Shown piece after piece: positions 25,001 to 37,766 of a stretch of 64,000 nucleotides of DNA. The notes below the pieces were generated by a model. It was not told the DNA's origin and made no database searches. It saw nothing but the letters and a program-made list of their open reading frames with translations. Position 1 is the first letter of the stretch. The number at the start of each line of letters is the position of its first letter. Origin of the DNA: Dryocosmus kuriphilus (lineage: Eukaryota > Arthropoda > Insecta > Hymenoptera > Cynipidae); assembly GCA_038277395.1 (NCBI GenBank), contig CM076197.1, forward strand, positions 103,690,442 to 103,754,441. Reading direction: 5' to 3'. Position numbers and translations under genes: made by a program.

Positions 25001-25264
25001 CAGAAGGGACCTCTCTTAAAAGTGGCCTTCAAATCAAACGAAATTACCCGACCAACAACTATTTTCGTGGGAACTCTACCTGAACTGGAAATGGTTTGCT
25101 TTTATACGAGACCAAACGAATTGTGTCCAGTTTCCCTGGGTGGAGCCAAATTTAATATTTTCACTCACACGTTTCTTTCGTGGGGAAATATTTCCTCAAT
25201 GTTGCTATTCCAGTTTTGTACAGAAGGAAAGTATTGTGAGTACCCAGCCTGCCTATACTTATGA
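22093..25264 (+). pseudogene. Decayed EndoU-domain gene (copy B)
   Basis: Fragments appear in the same order as the exons of copy A. A Gly/Ser-rich exon at 22093-22820 opens with the copy-A codons for EIEAR but then changes frame. Short Pro/Ser modules lie near 22892, 23200-23310, 23383-23470 and 23640-23740. An exon-12-like stretch at 23818-24420 contains NNYYYNQ and an Asn-rich tail but has frameshifts and stops. A remnant of the EndoU exon at 24742-24785 breaks off after about 15 codons, removing the region that would hold both catalytic histidines. The last exon (25003-25264) keeps LPELEM and CPVSLGGAKFNIF but has lost the ALYT segment. No signal-peptide exon was found. It appears non-functional. 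Confidence 0.75.
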
Positions 25265-25269
25265 TAACA

Positions 25270-26323
25270 ATAAATGAAATATTTTAATACATAACATTAG
25301 ACATAAATTTTCTATTAAAAAAAAGAGTAATTATTTTTTTTACATTTTTAGTGAAAAACATGACACAGCATGTTACCAAAATCTATGATACAAATGTGAG
25401 TGGACAGTTAATAAAGTAATTGGCGTTTGCGTCCGTCTGAGTCATCACAATATGAGCATTCCAAGAAGACTTCAATTATTGCACACCGTGGTTCAGAATT
25501 GCTTCAGTGCGCATGAAACTCATCTCAATCTGATTTACAATTTACGTACACTTTGAATAATCTGCGACTCCACTTCAGGAAGTCGAACAAATCGATATAA
25601 TGAAAGAAGTACTTATTTAATACTATGAAATTATAAGATGAGAAAATCTAATTTAAAACAAAAAGCCTCCGAAAATATTTCAGCTACAGAACAAAAATCT
25701 TTGAAAATTATAATAATCATTCACCATTCAGTCTCTTCAAGATAAATCATTTATTCTTGATCCTTTTCTTCAACGAGGCAAAGTTCAACTTTCCCTGAAA
25801 CAAAAAAATACTTCTTTTTAGTATCCATGATATTTAAAATATAATTTCCATATCTGAAAAATATACATTATTTTTAAGTTGAACAATTGCTATTTGCGAT
25901 GGAGATCATTGGGAAATCCCAGAATCTAACTGGATTAATTTTTTTTATTTCTGACGAAGACCCGAGAAGAATCGAGCTTCAGCTTGTATACAAAAAAAAG
26001 CCCCTGGTAAAATTGCAGAATTCTCTTGGTGCTAAAATCCTGGGTCAGAAACGATTTTCCAAGGTTGACCAAATAGGTCTATTGCTTAATGTGGAGAACA
26101 GTATTGAATTATATAGATAGTTCCAGCAAAGAGTCTCCCACTCAGAGGTGTTCAGAGGAAACCAGTTGATATCCAATGGAAAGAGAAAGCCTACACGTGA
26201 CTCACTCTGTTCAGTATATTCAGTACGACTTGAATAAGTCGATCTTCAGTGGTTCTTAAGCCGTGACTTGTAACGGATGAAGATTTGAATTCTGTGATAA
26301 TAAAAGGACATTCAGAACAGAAA
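25270..26323. other. Spacer between copies B and C; promoter side of copy C
   Basis: An open stretch at 25887-26120 (77 codons, MEIIGKSQNLTGLIF...) matches no family I know and may be chance. Upstream of the start codon at 26324 there is a tatattcagtacg stretch near 26215, the only TATA-like candidate. Nothing else is recognised. Confidence 0.3.
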
Positions 26324-29300
26324 ATGGAGCTTAGGTTGGCCCTAGTCAGTCTCCTTGTTGTTCTTCTCATTTCCGGTGAGTTTTACGTAATCACGGATAT
26401 AATTTGTTATGCAACCTTAGATCCTTTGACGTATTCTTTAGGCATCAACAAAATCATCAGCGGTTTCTATTTTTCTAAAATTAAATACTGAAAACTGATG
26501 GTACATTTCACTGAAGCTTCTTTCAAAATTAAATTTATGTTCATTTGCCATTTTACTGTTAAACATTTATTCACAATTCAAATATTTATTTCGGTCTAAT
26601 TAAAGTTTTAGAGTTGGATAGAATTTTCGGTTGGATATTGGTTGAAGTAACGCTAGACCCAAAACAGTCTGTATTTCTAAAATTTAATTTAAAATCAAGA
26701 ATTTTTCATTAAATATATCGAAAAGAATGTTTTTAAGTTAAAACTGCATTCAAATTTGGTTCTATTTTATGATTAATTAACATAACAATAAAAACCATGT
26801 AGCACCTACTTTTATTACGGTAAAAGTAACAGTTTTCTCTCTTCACTGAAGTGTAAACTCATCAGGATTTATCGGATTAGTGAAGATTGTTTTGGAAAGT
26901 GACTAAGATAGAGTTTATGATTTGCATTAATAAACAGAGTCAAGAAAAATTTAATTAATATCTTGATAATAATAAAAATAATTGGTTATAATAATTGGTT
27001 TTAAGCTCAGATTTCAATTATAGCTTTATACAAAATTAATTAAACCTGCAAATACTAAAATACTTTTCATTTAATTAATAGATATTTGGAAATTTGCATT
27101 TAAATGAGAGTGATTTTTTTTTCGAAAATTCGAAATCTAATTAGAATGTAAAATTGTCAATTTACATTGAAATATATTTTCCTGGTTATTCACAAGAACG
27201 TAAGAGTTCAATGCTGTTTATAATTTCGTTTTCATTGAAAGGAACAAGTGAAATAATTAGCAGTCTGGTACATGATTTCCTTGAAAACTTCCATTTACGT
27301 CTTGACATTCGCAGTCTTACTTGCGATAATCAAGGTTCAGCACGTATTAAAAGTTTAACGATTTTTGTTTCAGCCATTGCAAATACAGGATAAATCAATC
27401 CTTGTGTATACATTTTATGATACGAAGATTGAATTAAAACATATCGAATTGAATAATTGTATGACATTACAGCTACTTCAAATTTGCTCACAGAGATGTA
27501 ATTAGAATTTAGAGAAAGTATTGGAAGATCTTTACAATAGGTCTCAAGTTTCCAATTTTTAATTTCAGAAAAATTAATTCTGAGACTCACAAAATTACAT
27601 GTGCCAAAACTGGAAGCATTTAGGAGATAAAAAAGTAGAGCAAAAAAATTTCAACTTCGAATAAAAAAATTCAATCATTTAAATCTGGAACAATTGTTAT
27701 TAGACTGAGATTCTCCCAGTCGTATTAAATGTTCTCATTGCTATACAATCCTCAATAAAATCTGTCTAGAAATCTGTTTGATGAAATCTATCTTGAAACA
27801 TAAATTAAAAATGCTTGCTAATAACATGGTATTTCCGAGAATTGCTGCTGTGTAGATTAATTACGTAATTTAAATGGAAAATATTACCATACCCGATCAT
27901 CAAGATAATTTGCAAACAATCATTATGATTTAATAGTAGTGATAGTATTTTTAAAACACTCACATTTCCTAAAAGTAAAATCGTATTTGAATACAAAACT
28001 AAAAACTATTTGCAATCGTTATCAAACTTATGAAATTTTACTACTGGGAATTTTGATGTTTATTTTATCATATGTTATTACTGAATAGAGTTTGATATTC
28101 CTGACCTCTGGGTTAACATTATTTAATCTGGAGTTGAGGATCATGACCTTTGAATAAAATAAAATTTCAAGTGATATCATCTCGGGTGACAAGAGTGCAA
28201 TGCAATTGCAACTTAGGTGTATCATAATATTCGTAATAGGGGCTATGACTGACACGACCATTCGACAAATTGAAATTACTGTTCCATATCGTACTTCCGT
28301 GCCAACGGGAACACAAGAACTCGTATTATTCACTTGCTGACAACTAGTACAATCTAAATTTAACGTACATGTATTAGTCTATATAAAATAGAGGTCAAAA
28401 AAACAATTCTTGTATATAATTCTAATCTTACTTTTTATAATTTTTAATCCCCAAAACTTCATTCTTAATTCTGAATATCTAAGAGTTAGCAAAAATCTAT
28501 TTTCTCTAAAAACTTCTAAGATTAACCTAATTATTTTGATTTGATTAAAATAGGTGTTATCGAAGCAAAGAAAAACGGAGGAGGAAGTCGAAGAGGAAGT
28601 GGAAGTGGTAGTGGATGGGGATTCAAATCCAGAACAACTCCCAGGCCTCAAATTTTCCAAAGTCAAAGCCGACCATCACAGACAAACCAAGGAGGTAAAA
28701 ATCAAAATTAAAGAAAATAATTTAGCAAATCACAATCATAATCAAATTTATAACCTTGAAGCTTTCTTTCTTTATAAAAAATACAACAAATTTTCGAACT
28801 TCTCTAATTCAAGCTTGCCAACTTCTTCGCTTTACAAATGCTTGAAAGGAAGAGCATGATGAAAATAACGCTCATTTGATATGGATCAGCGTTCTGTTTG
28901 CAATTATTACGGAGTGCTACATATCGTTTGTTTCATTGTGTAACAAACTAATAGGGAGTGATCTTTCAATCTAGAACCTGATCCTTGTTTATAATCGTGT
29001 ATCTTAACAATGATCATTTAACTATATTGAGAATTGCTTTCGACTAGGGTCAGGTGTGAATCAATTGAATAATTTGGTACTTGGATCATTCCATGGAAAT
29101 TTTGCTCAACTTTCAATTAATTATTATTGATATTCAAGAACTAGAAATTGATTATATTAGTCGTAAATCTAATTTATAAAAGTCGACTTTAAGTGACTCT
29201 TGTTCTTCGACTCTGGCCCAATTCTAAATTACTTTAGAATAATTCTGAAACTCTGGAGAATGTGGAGTTGATTTAGAATTATTTTAGAATAGTTACTAGA

Positions 29301-31551
29301 GCTCCTATTACTTTAAAGCGAGTGAAGCTCAAAAAGGACAAGAGTACAGAGACTGGGCAGGGAAATTAACCGGAGCCGGTAGTGACCAACCACCGAAATT
29401 AGGTGGAAGTTCTGTTCAGAACCAAAACCATCGAGGTAAGGAAAAGCTCAAACTAAAATTCGATCTGCTAATTTTCCTCTGCTTCAACACTTCTCACATG
29501 TCCATTTAATTCATCAAATTCAGGAATGATTAAATCGTTTGTATACTTTTGAGCATTTCGAAATCTGATTAAAGAAAATATTTCTGTAAATAGGATCCCA
29601 ACCAGGAGCGGTAGGATGGAACGTTCCAAGCAATAATAAGCCTTCAGCTCCAGAGCACACAGCTTCGAAGACATCTGCAACTCATACACAGTCAGGTATT
29701 TAATTCTCTTTACAAGTAAAAAATCTTGTCTTTAAAACTGACATTATCAACTTCTTAATAATTATGACTTTCTTTAGGAAATCCCTATGGTCAGCAACAC
29801 AGTTCTAATCCCTATAATCCTTCTGGAGGATATAACAATCCATCAGGAGGATATAACAATCCATCAGGAGGGTATAATAATCCATCAGGGGGATACAACC
29901 CATCAGGATATCATGCCCCAAATTCAGGAGGATATAACCCATCAGGTGTTTATCATCCACCATCATCAGGAGGATACGGCCAATCTGGAGCTCATTATCC
30001 TCAATCCCATGGAAGTCCCTACAATCAACCACACCAACAACCTTATCAGCCTTATCAGCCACCCCATGGAGGATATAACCCATCAGGAGGATATAATCCA
30101 TCAGTTGGACAACCTATTATAGTTCAATCTGCTGGCCAGCCCTACAAACCAGGCATTGGACAAATTGCCAAGGAAGCTTTCGTCTTCGCTGGTGTGAGTG
30201 CTGGAGTCAATGCTGCAGTGAATAGGATTCTTCCAGGTGGAATTTATGGTAACTCTCATGGAAGTAGTGGAGGTGGCGGTGGTGTTGTCAGCCCAAGTGG
30301 AGTTGTGCCCAGTTCTAACACTCAGATCACCTACAACAATTATTACAACGGAACAGCGCCAGTAGCTACATCTGGTGACGGTTCTGCACCTGTAGCTCCA
30401 GCTCAGAATGCTCCTCAACCTGTTACACCACTTGGACCTGCACCAGGAGCTCAGACTCCAGAGGCTAGTGCAAGTACTCCAGTTGCAAATAGTAATCCAA
30501 ATCCAGCTCCTGCTGATGCTTCAGGATCTTCAACGCAAAATTCGAAGCCACAAGACCCTGGACAAAATAATCCTAGTCCTTTGGGCTTCATCATATCCAA
30601 TGATGATATCCAGAAGTTGACTGAAGACCTTTTCAAAAAGGAGACGCATAATGCTTATAAGCACATTACGGTGAACTTGCAAGGACAGAAGAAGGATGAT
30701 AGCACGACTGATGATGCACCTGAACAGTATGTATCATTTTTATTTTAAGATCTTCCCGAAACAATATTGCTTTATTGAAATTTTGCGTCAATTATTTTCA
30801 GTCTACTGACGGTGAAGCCAGAAGCATACGAAATTCCTACAGTAAAATCCGTTCTTGCCCTCCATGACAATTACGAGTTGGACGTAAAGACTAAGGAGAA
30901 TGTAACACCAGAGGAGCGCAAAGAAGAATCGGATCTGCTCGACGAATTCCTGAAATCTGAAGTTCTTCTTGGTGCCATGAGGTTTTTGGCAGAGAAAGGC
31001 TACATTCCGAACGATGAATATGAATTCAAAGACACCCTGAAACGAATCTGGTTCTCTCAATTCAAAAGAGTAGACGGAGATGCTTCCAGTTCTGGATTCG
31101 AAACTGTTTTCTTAGCTGAACAATTCGATTCGGAAATAATTGGTCTCCACAATTGGATCTACTTTGCCAAACAAGAAGAGACTAGTAAGATCAATTATTT
31201 GGGCTACATCAAGGAGCAGAAACTTGGAGAAGTGAGAATAAATTTAAATATCCACAATTAACAAATTATTAAAAATTAAACTTAACTAACGTGAACATAA
31301 TATTTTTTACTTTTTAGAACGGTGCTGTTGTGAAAATACGATCATCCCTCAACGGCGTAATACATCCTGTAACTACCATCTTCGTAGGAACTTCCCCAGA
31401 ACTCGAAATGGCTTTGTACACAATTTGTTTCTACACAAGACCAAATAATGTATGTCCAGTTTCTCTTGGAGGTTCTCAGTTTATGATAATCGCAAACAGA
31501 GTAAATTACTTCGGAAAAGACATTATTGTTTCGGGCTATCCCGAAATTTAG
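26324..31551 (+). CDS. Secreted EndoU-domain protein (copy C), GGYNPS-repeat type, catalytic residues partly replaced
   Basis: Seven exons give 674 aa: 26324-26375, 28554-28694, 29319-29435, 29594-29695, 29778-30726, 30802-31231, 31318-31551. Exon 1 is a signal peptide (MELRLALVSLLVVLLISG), like that of copy A. Exon 2 is Gly/Ser/Arg-rich. Exon 5 opens with YNNPSGG-type repeats, then has KEAFVFAGVSAGVNAAVNRI (shared with copy A), a Pro/Ala-rich linker and LTEDLFKKE. The EndoU domain continues with LHDNYE, RIWF, SSGFE, GLHNWIYF and GTSPELEMALYTICFYTRP. Aligned to human ENDOU (H285, H300, K343), the positions are T555, H570 and H613, with the same spacing of 15 and 43 residues. Only the central His remains, so RNase activity is doubtful. 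Intron 1 is 2.2 kb. AATAAA lies at 31690. It converges with MLH3. Confidence 0.85.
29796..30110 (+). repeat. GGYNPSGG-type coding repeat in copy C
   Basis: Repeats of about 24 nt encode GGYNNPSGGYNNPSGG, followed by looser NPSGGY and PYQPYQP units. The nucleotide repeat is nearly perfect in the first four units, so expansion was recent. Gly/Tyr/Pro/Ser-rich repeats of this kind occur in insect extracellular matrix, adhesive and silk-like proteins. That comparison is compositional only. Confidence 0.75.
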
Positions 31552-32013
31552 AACTCGTATCTATGTCATAAGATTGCGATAATTTTTTTTCAACTTATTA
31601 TTAATATTCATAAAAAGATGAAAGTTAGGTAAGAGGAAAAGGTAATTTTTCAAAGTACAGACTTGTGAAGAATAACTCATGAAGGGAATAATAAATACTC
31701 ATTTGAAACTGGTACTAATGTAGAAATACCAAGTACAATAATCTAATAATCACCTTGTCCACATTTTATAGTAAGATCATTGACTCATATTTAATTTTAT
31801 CCTATTTTATAAGACTAGCTACGCAAGAAGAGAGTTTTTGATAATGTGATATTCATCCGATTAGTGAAATGTAATCATATATGCAAAAAGTTAATTGAAT
31901 AAAAAGATAAGAAATTTATTCCATTTTTTCTTATCCCTAAGAGAACAGAATTTATTCCTAGATCTCAGTAGAAGTACTGAAGCTCAGTAGGTTGCGAAAA
32001 TAAGGATTTTAAA

Positions 32014-35000
32014 TTATAATACCTGGAAAGGTTTCGTCTGCTTCTTTTTCAAATTAGTAATATCCAAAAGAGGAATTACAGAAGGTCGGCCGTGAGCGCA
32101 ACGATTTGGAGCATTAGTTTCACTGAGCGCTTGAATGAGTAAATCGCACTGATCGATTGTTAATGGGTCACCAAATTTCACTGCACCTGGAAAATTACAT
32201 TTATTTTGTATTACGTTTGACTGCAATTTTGTAAGAAATACTTTAAAAAAATTGAAATTTGTTATATTTTCAAACTTACCACGACAAGCTTCAGAAGCAA
32301 TAGCATTGTGAATAGATTTTGGCAAAATCGAAGCACTTTTCGTACTGTCCAAACTTTCAACGATTTCAAGTAACAGGTTTCTAACTGAACAAGCCATTTT
32401 AAAATCACTATCGAAACTCCTCTTTTTAAGGAAACATCGTGGAATGCTCGACACTTTTAAAGAACCAACGGATTCGGATGTTAATCTGATGCCAAACTTT
32501 CTCAATAATGTTTCATTTGATAATAGCAATTCGCATTTTTGAGGTTCTAGCTCACTTATTAAAATAGGCATGTGTAGTTCGACTGAGAAGTATTGTTTTG
32601 TTCCATCAATTCTGTAGCCTGAATAAAGTACATCTTTAAATTAAGGGGTAAGAAAATTTAAAATTTATTTATTTTTTTAAGCTTATTTAACTTACTTTGA
32701 AGGAGATCTTCGTAGCGAATTCTTTCATCAGCAGCGTGTTGATCAATCATCAATAATAATCTTTTACCATCCTGATTCGCTAACGCTGCTATGAATTCTA
32801 AATTGATCTGATTTAAAATCTACAAAAAGAAATAAATACCTTAATAAATTTAATTTAATTTAGTTTAATTTAATTATAAAAAAAAAAAAAATAGTTAAAC
32901 CTACTTTGATCGAATACAGAGATTTTCTGTTCAATTTAAATTCATTTGAATGGGATACAACAACACAAGGTCTCACATTTAGATTTTGGTAACGGCTAAC
33001 AACATTATTATCTGAAGAAAAATCCCATAAAACGTTATTCTTTTTTTAAAGACAGTCTAAATAAATCAAATTAGGTTTGAATAAGAACTCACGATTAATT
33101 TCTGGATTAAAAGCAGCCGAGCAAATATTATCAGAATCATTTTGAATATTTGCTCCCGATATGATATTCGTTTTTCCGAATCGAAGCATTGGATTTAAAA
33201 CCGGCGGCAAAAAGGCGTAGAGTCGATGATTCGTTGACTTCTTCGTCGTCTCAGTTGGCTGAAGTTGATTAACAACTCCCTTGGAAATACAGCTCTCGTA
33301 CTTCCAGTCCGACCATTCAGAAAGTTGACTACAAATATCTGGATCAATTTTCTATGCAGATTTATTTTAATTGATTAAATGAAAAGTTTTCTCACCTGCG
33401 ACAGGAGAATTCTCAAGAACTTTAGCCAAATCTGTGGGATTTTTCTTGTGATCGAAATTCTGATTCTGTCCAACATCTTTGAAGTTCTGATTCACTTGAA
33501 ATGATTTAAAATTAGTTTTCTCTATGATTAAAATTACTTTATTTTCATGAATCTTTGGCTGATTGATTGCTTCTAGAGTTCGTTGATCTGTGTCCATTTG
33601 ATTGAGAAGATCGGATTCTTCTTGACTTAGTATATATACTTCTTTTTTATTTTCCTGGTGGGTTTCTTCTTGATCTGGCTGATGCGTTTCTGTTAAACTT
33701 TGCTGATTTTTAATCGGCTTCTTAAATATTCGATTCTTTATCGACATAAGGCTTTGCAAAAAGTTCTTATCAATTAACTCAAAATCGTCTTCAGCGCAAA
33801 AACTTTCACGTTTTCGGAGACGTTCCATTAGAAGTCTTTGACTCTTCAATTTTAGCAGATTAGACGAATCAAACATCTCTTCCTTGGAATTGATTTGTCC
33901 AATCAAAAAAGGCTTTGATTTTGCCATTTTGTCTTCTGATTTCTTACTAAGAAAAGTCTTGTAATTCTTTTTAAAAATTGGCCGTGGATTTGTTTTTCCC
34001 AACTTGTCATCTCCTTCCTTTTCAAAAAAATTTTCCTGTGTCTACTTGGAAAAAAAGAAACGCATCTGGCTTTTTCTCGTTTGTCTTCTGATTGTTCATA
34101 AAAATTATTTCCAAAAGCAGACTTTTGATTACCTTGAGGGATTGAAACTTGTTTCGCTTTTTGTACCTTTTCTTCTAACTGCTTGTTAAAAATATTTTTA
34201 CTCTCTTCTGAAGTGTATTTTACACTTTTGTAGTTTTTATCTTCTTTCAGATGAGACTCTTCTGCATCTCCATCTAGATTATATAAAATACAAATTAAAA
34301 ATATCACAAGTAACTGAATCTACTAAATTTTATAAGATTGAGATTTTAAAACTTACAATATTCGTTTGATCTCAAAACCATTTTTTGAGCTCTGCTAGTC
34401 TCAGCTTTCAAGTCATAATCCATCGCTACAGTATTCACGATGCAAATTTTGATCTGATCCAAAATCTTTTGCCAGTTTTGAAAAATTACAAAGGTTCTGC
34501 TTGCATAACTGGATAAGACGTAATCAGAAAAAGGACATTCGATGTAAATCAAAAAGTAGATTTCCTCTGACGATGAAATCAGCAGTTCATCGCGAAAACT
34601 GTTCATTGTTTCGAGAATCAAGTTTTGAATCTGAAGGCACATCGAGGGTCTCCGATTGATAAAGATGTGACGAACTGCGACTGAATTCGGTTTTATGAAT
34701 CCAACATAGCCAGAAATTTTGAACCCCGAAACTCTAATGCTATTTAAGTGCCAAGTTGTTTTCAAAGAAAGAGATTGTTCACAGATGGAGTTTAAAATAT
34801 TATAAGGCTCGTGTGGTTTGCGGATTCCAGTTACAAGTTCTCTTGTTACTTGATTTTGTAAAGTGAACGATACCTGAATCAGAAATGAAAGACAGAATAT
34901 CATTTGTAATCTTAAGTGATAGTCTGGGGTCAAGAAAATTGAAAAAAGTGACCTTGATGATTATGAAAAAAAATCTTACGTTTGTGTAAATTAAAGCAAC

Positions 35001-35532
35001 AGATGCAATAACAAATCGAATTGCATCGGGAGCAAATTCCCACCCAGATCCTTGAAATCCATAGATTGTTATTGACGTTCCTTTAGCAGGACGATTTCCT
35101 TGAAGAAGAACTGGCATTTCTCCTGCTTTAAATACCTAAAATGATATATTAATTTAAATAACTTCTTTTTACTGACAATATATAGTTATTTAAGTGCACT
35201 TTAAATAAAATAGATATATTAAATGAAAAATTCAAATTAATTAAAAATACCTTTTCGTAGGTTTCTGTAGATCCTTCACATCTTGAAGTAATAATAGTAA
35301 CATGTGAAAGCTCAACAATACTTTTGAGACTTTTGCCTCGTGAATAAGAAGAATAAGTCAAAAGTTGAGAATTGGTTCCATTCTTCTTCTCGGTTTCGCC
35401 AATTCTTGACAGGATATCAGGAAGAATTCCCTCGCCACTATCTACTACTTGAATTCTTTTTTCTTCATTATGAAAACGAACTGCAACTCCTGTTGTTTTT
35501 GCGTCAATAGAATTTAGGATCTGCTCAAACAC
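32014..35532 (-). CDS. Mlh3: DNA mismatch repair protein MLH3 (5' end incomplete)
   Basis: Minus-strand exons: 35532-35251, 35135-34980, 34873-34357, 34273-34167, 34041-33396, 33338-33093, 33011-32905, 32819-32696, 32618-32280, 32186-32014. They keep frame throughout and give about 898 aa. The N-terminal GHKL ATPase part has NSIDA, VVDSGEGI and the loop SRGKSLKSI (RGEAL in most MutL proteins). A long low-complexity linker follows. The C-terminal endonuclease domain has IDQHAADERIRYE, a full match to DQHA(X)2E(X)4E, plus ACRGAVKFGD and CAHGRPSVIP. CAHGRP with an MLH3-type tail separates it from PMS2 (CPHGRP) and MLH1. With MLH1 it forms MutL-gamma, acting in meiotic crossovers and mismatch repair. 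The first codons (the usual ~25 residues before NSIDA) were not found; 35532 is an open-frame boundary, not a proven start. The 34167-34041 intron could instead be a frameshift. AATAAA (minus) lies at 31956-31951. Confidence 0.88.
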
Positions 35533-35559
35533 ATTTTTTACAGATGGTGTTATATAATT

Positions 35560-37766
35560 ATATTGTCAATTAAAAATAAAACCAGGGTCTATAATTATAA
35601 TTTTCATAAGTAATAAGGTAATTTTAGAAATAGCAATCATTAAAAATTGGGCAGATATTTTGGAGCAACATCTTACAGCCGATCCAAAAAATCGACTTTT
35701 TTTGCCTAACAATCTTCCCACACATATGCAGAATACATGCTCAAAGTTATAGCATCAAATTCGACCTTGAAATAAAGTTGGGATCGGAACACGCCAAGTA
35801 GGTTCAACGGAGAACGGATGCGGTCCGGCCAGCGCCGATGCGATTTATGTATTTATAATATAACATACATTTATATATTTATAAACAACGTGTTTACAAA
35901 CAGGACAGTCGAGTCCTCCAGGAATCAGCAGTAAGTACTGAAAAACTTATGATTTTTACAAGCGAAAACTTTAAACACGTTTTTCTCAAAACCCATGTTT
36001 TTCAAGTTGGCGGGAATCGTAGCGCATCGAATTTTTATCCGATTCACTTCATTCAAAGCTTAAATTAAAGAAAATTAAATTTATATGCGGATGAACCTCC
36101 ATTTATGAAAAATTATTATTATAAGACAAAGTTATTGCAAAATTAAGGCCGATTTCTTTTTTCAATTTTCATTTTTTGACTGCCATTTTTACAATAAATT
36201 GTTTTTTTGCAAACAGTGGTTCATACGCATTCTACATTTATGCTATAACGAAATTTTTTTGAATTCAATTTTTCAGATAATTTCCAAAGACTCCAGGATT
36301 CCCGCCGATTTGGTCGGACCCTCCGTTTGCGGCCGCTATATCTATATATATAGATATTAAAATCAAACTTTCAACATAGTGTTTTTTCTTGTTCGAATGT
36401 ATACCTTTACATTTAGCAAAAGTTTCATGAACGAAAATAAATGTTATCTTTGAAAAAAACGCACTGAAAGAAAACCTCGGCTGGACCAGACTCCCCCCCC
36501 TTAACCTATTTAGGTTTAATTTCTAATGTCATTAGAAATTATGCGCTCATAAATTTTTTTGGTTACAATAAGGCATTACAAATTTTCTTTTTAACCAAAA
36601 TTTAATTAATTTGATTAAAAGAAACTGCACTATCTCAAAAAATATAAGATTTAATACAAATGCTATAAATTAAAATAAATATTTGAGACTAACGTGTCTC
36701 AACGTGAAAAATTAATTCGTTAATATTTTCAGATGAACTTCGAAAACCACTCACCAACTCCAAAGCACACTGTCCAACAGTGGAAATTTCCATTGCTATT
36801 TGAGTTTTACATCCTTCTTCTACTAATTATTATAATCTATTGTACTGTTCATAATGATATCACACCAAAGAATGCCATTCTTGTAATTAAACAAGTTGTT
36901 ACCACCTATAAATTTGCGATTCCAAAAACAAACGAAAGGCAGTAGGAAATGAATACCCAATGAGAAAACGTTATTTTGAAACGTCTGTGCACGTGATCAA
37001 ATGCCGCGTATATTCAAATATTAAAATAATGAAAGGGAAATATATTACAAATATGTTACCCGCTTAATTAAGATTAAGTTAATTTCGAGAATTATAATAT
37101 TATAATGACCACTATCTTAAATATTCTGTCATTTGTTTCGCACAGGTCTTTAAAAGTTATATAAATATCTGATAACATTTTAATCATGATTTTAAAAATT
37201 GTTGTATAAGTACATTGTCAAGTATATTTTATTAATTTGTTCAATTTTCAAATGATGTCTGCTTTTTGTCTAAGAAATTCCTAAAACGGGGAAGGATTAT
37301 AGTGTATTGAAAATCCTAACCTAACTTCATGAGGAAAGTTGATAAAAATGATTAAAACTAGGTTCCTTAGTTTGTATCGTTTGTATTTTACAATAATAAT
37401 TTTCCTCTCACTCTACACATTGTTAATATACCTGAATCCTTTTTTCCTTTTCTTGATTATTAGTATTAATTTAATAAAATCCATTTTCACTCTTTCCTTT
37501 GCTGATGCCTTGAGTCTTGACACATCTTGACGTGTCTTGACAGTTGACGGTTGACGTGCCTTGCAGTTTTGTTTTGTAGTGTTTTCGGTGTCTTGTTCTG
37601 AGAACATGAACTCACGCTGTGATAAAAAAATAAAATATTCGTAAATGTTTCTAAATACAGAAACAAAAAATACGAAATATCGTGCGAGGATCGTTAAAAT
37701 ATCCAGGAAAACCTGTCCAGGATCGTCAGGATTGTTTATAACCTCACTTTCTTGACAGCTACAACA
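35560..37766. other. Region between MLH3 and NPRL3, with a possible one-TM small ORF
   Basis: 35580-36700 is non-coding, with short G+C-richer pieces (aacggatgcggtccggcc near 35815, cggcggg near 36300) that look like remnants of a repeat. At 36733-36945 an ORF of 70 aa directly follows a good acceptor (ttttcag). It contains one hydrophobic span (FYILLLLIIIIY) and could be the last exon of a small membrane protein, but I do not recognise it. The end of this stretch must contain the NPRL3 promoter. Confidence 0.3.

Noticed and set aside
28028..28333. Minus-strand ORF in intron 1 of EndoU copy C, hydrophobic and faintly like an insect chemoreceptor
   Set aside because: Only about 100 residues, no conserved receptor motif, no convincing splice partners. 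Hydrophobic ORFs are common by chance in A+T-rich DNA.
29805..30418. ORFs on both strands over the GGYNPS repeat
   Set aside because: Repeat-induced open frames opposite or out of frame with the supported exon 5 of copy C.
32189..32279. Continuation of the MLH3 reading frame through this stretch
   Set aside because: Good donor and acceptor sites bound it, and splicing joins ACRG to AVKFGD, the conserved MLH3 block. The open frame through it is chance.
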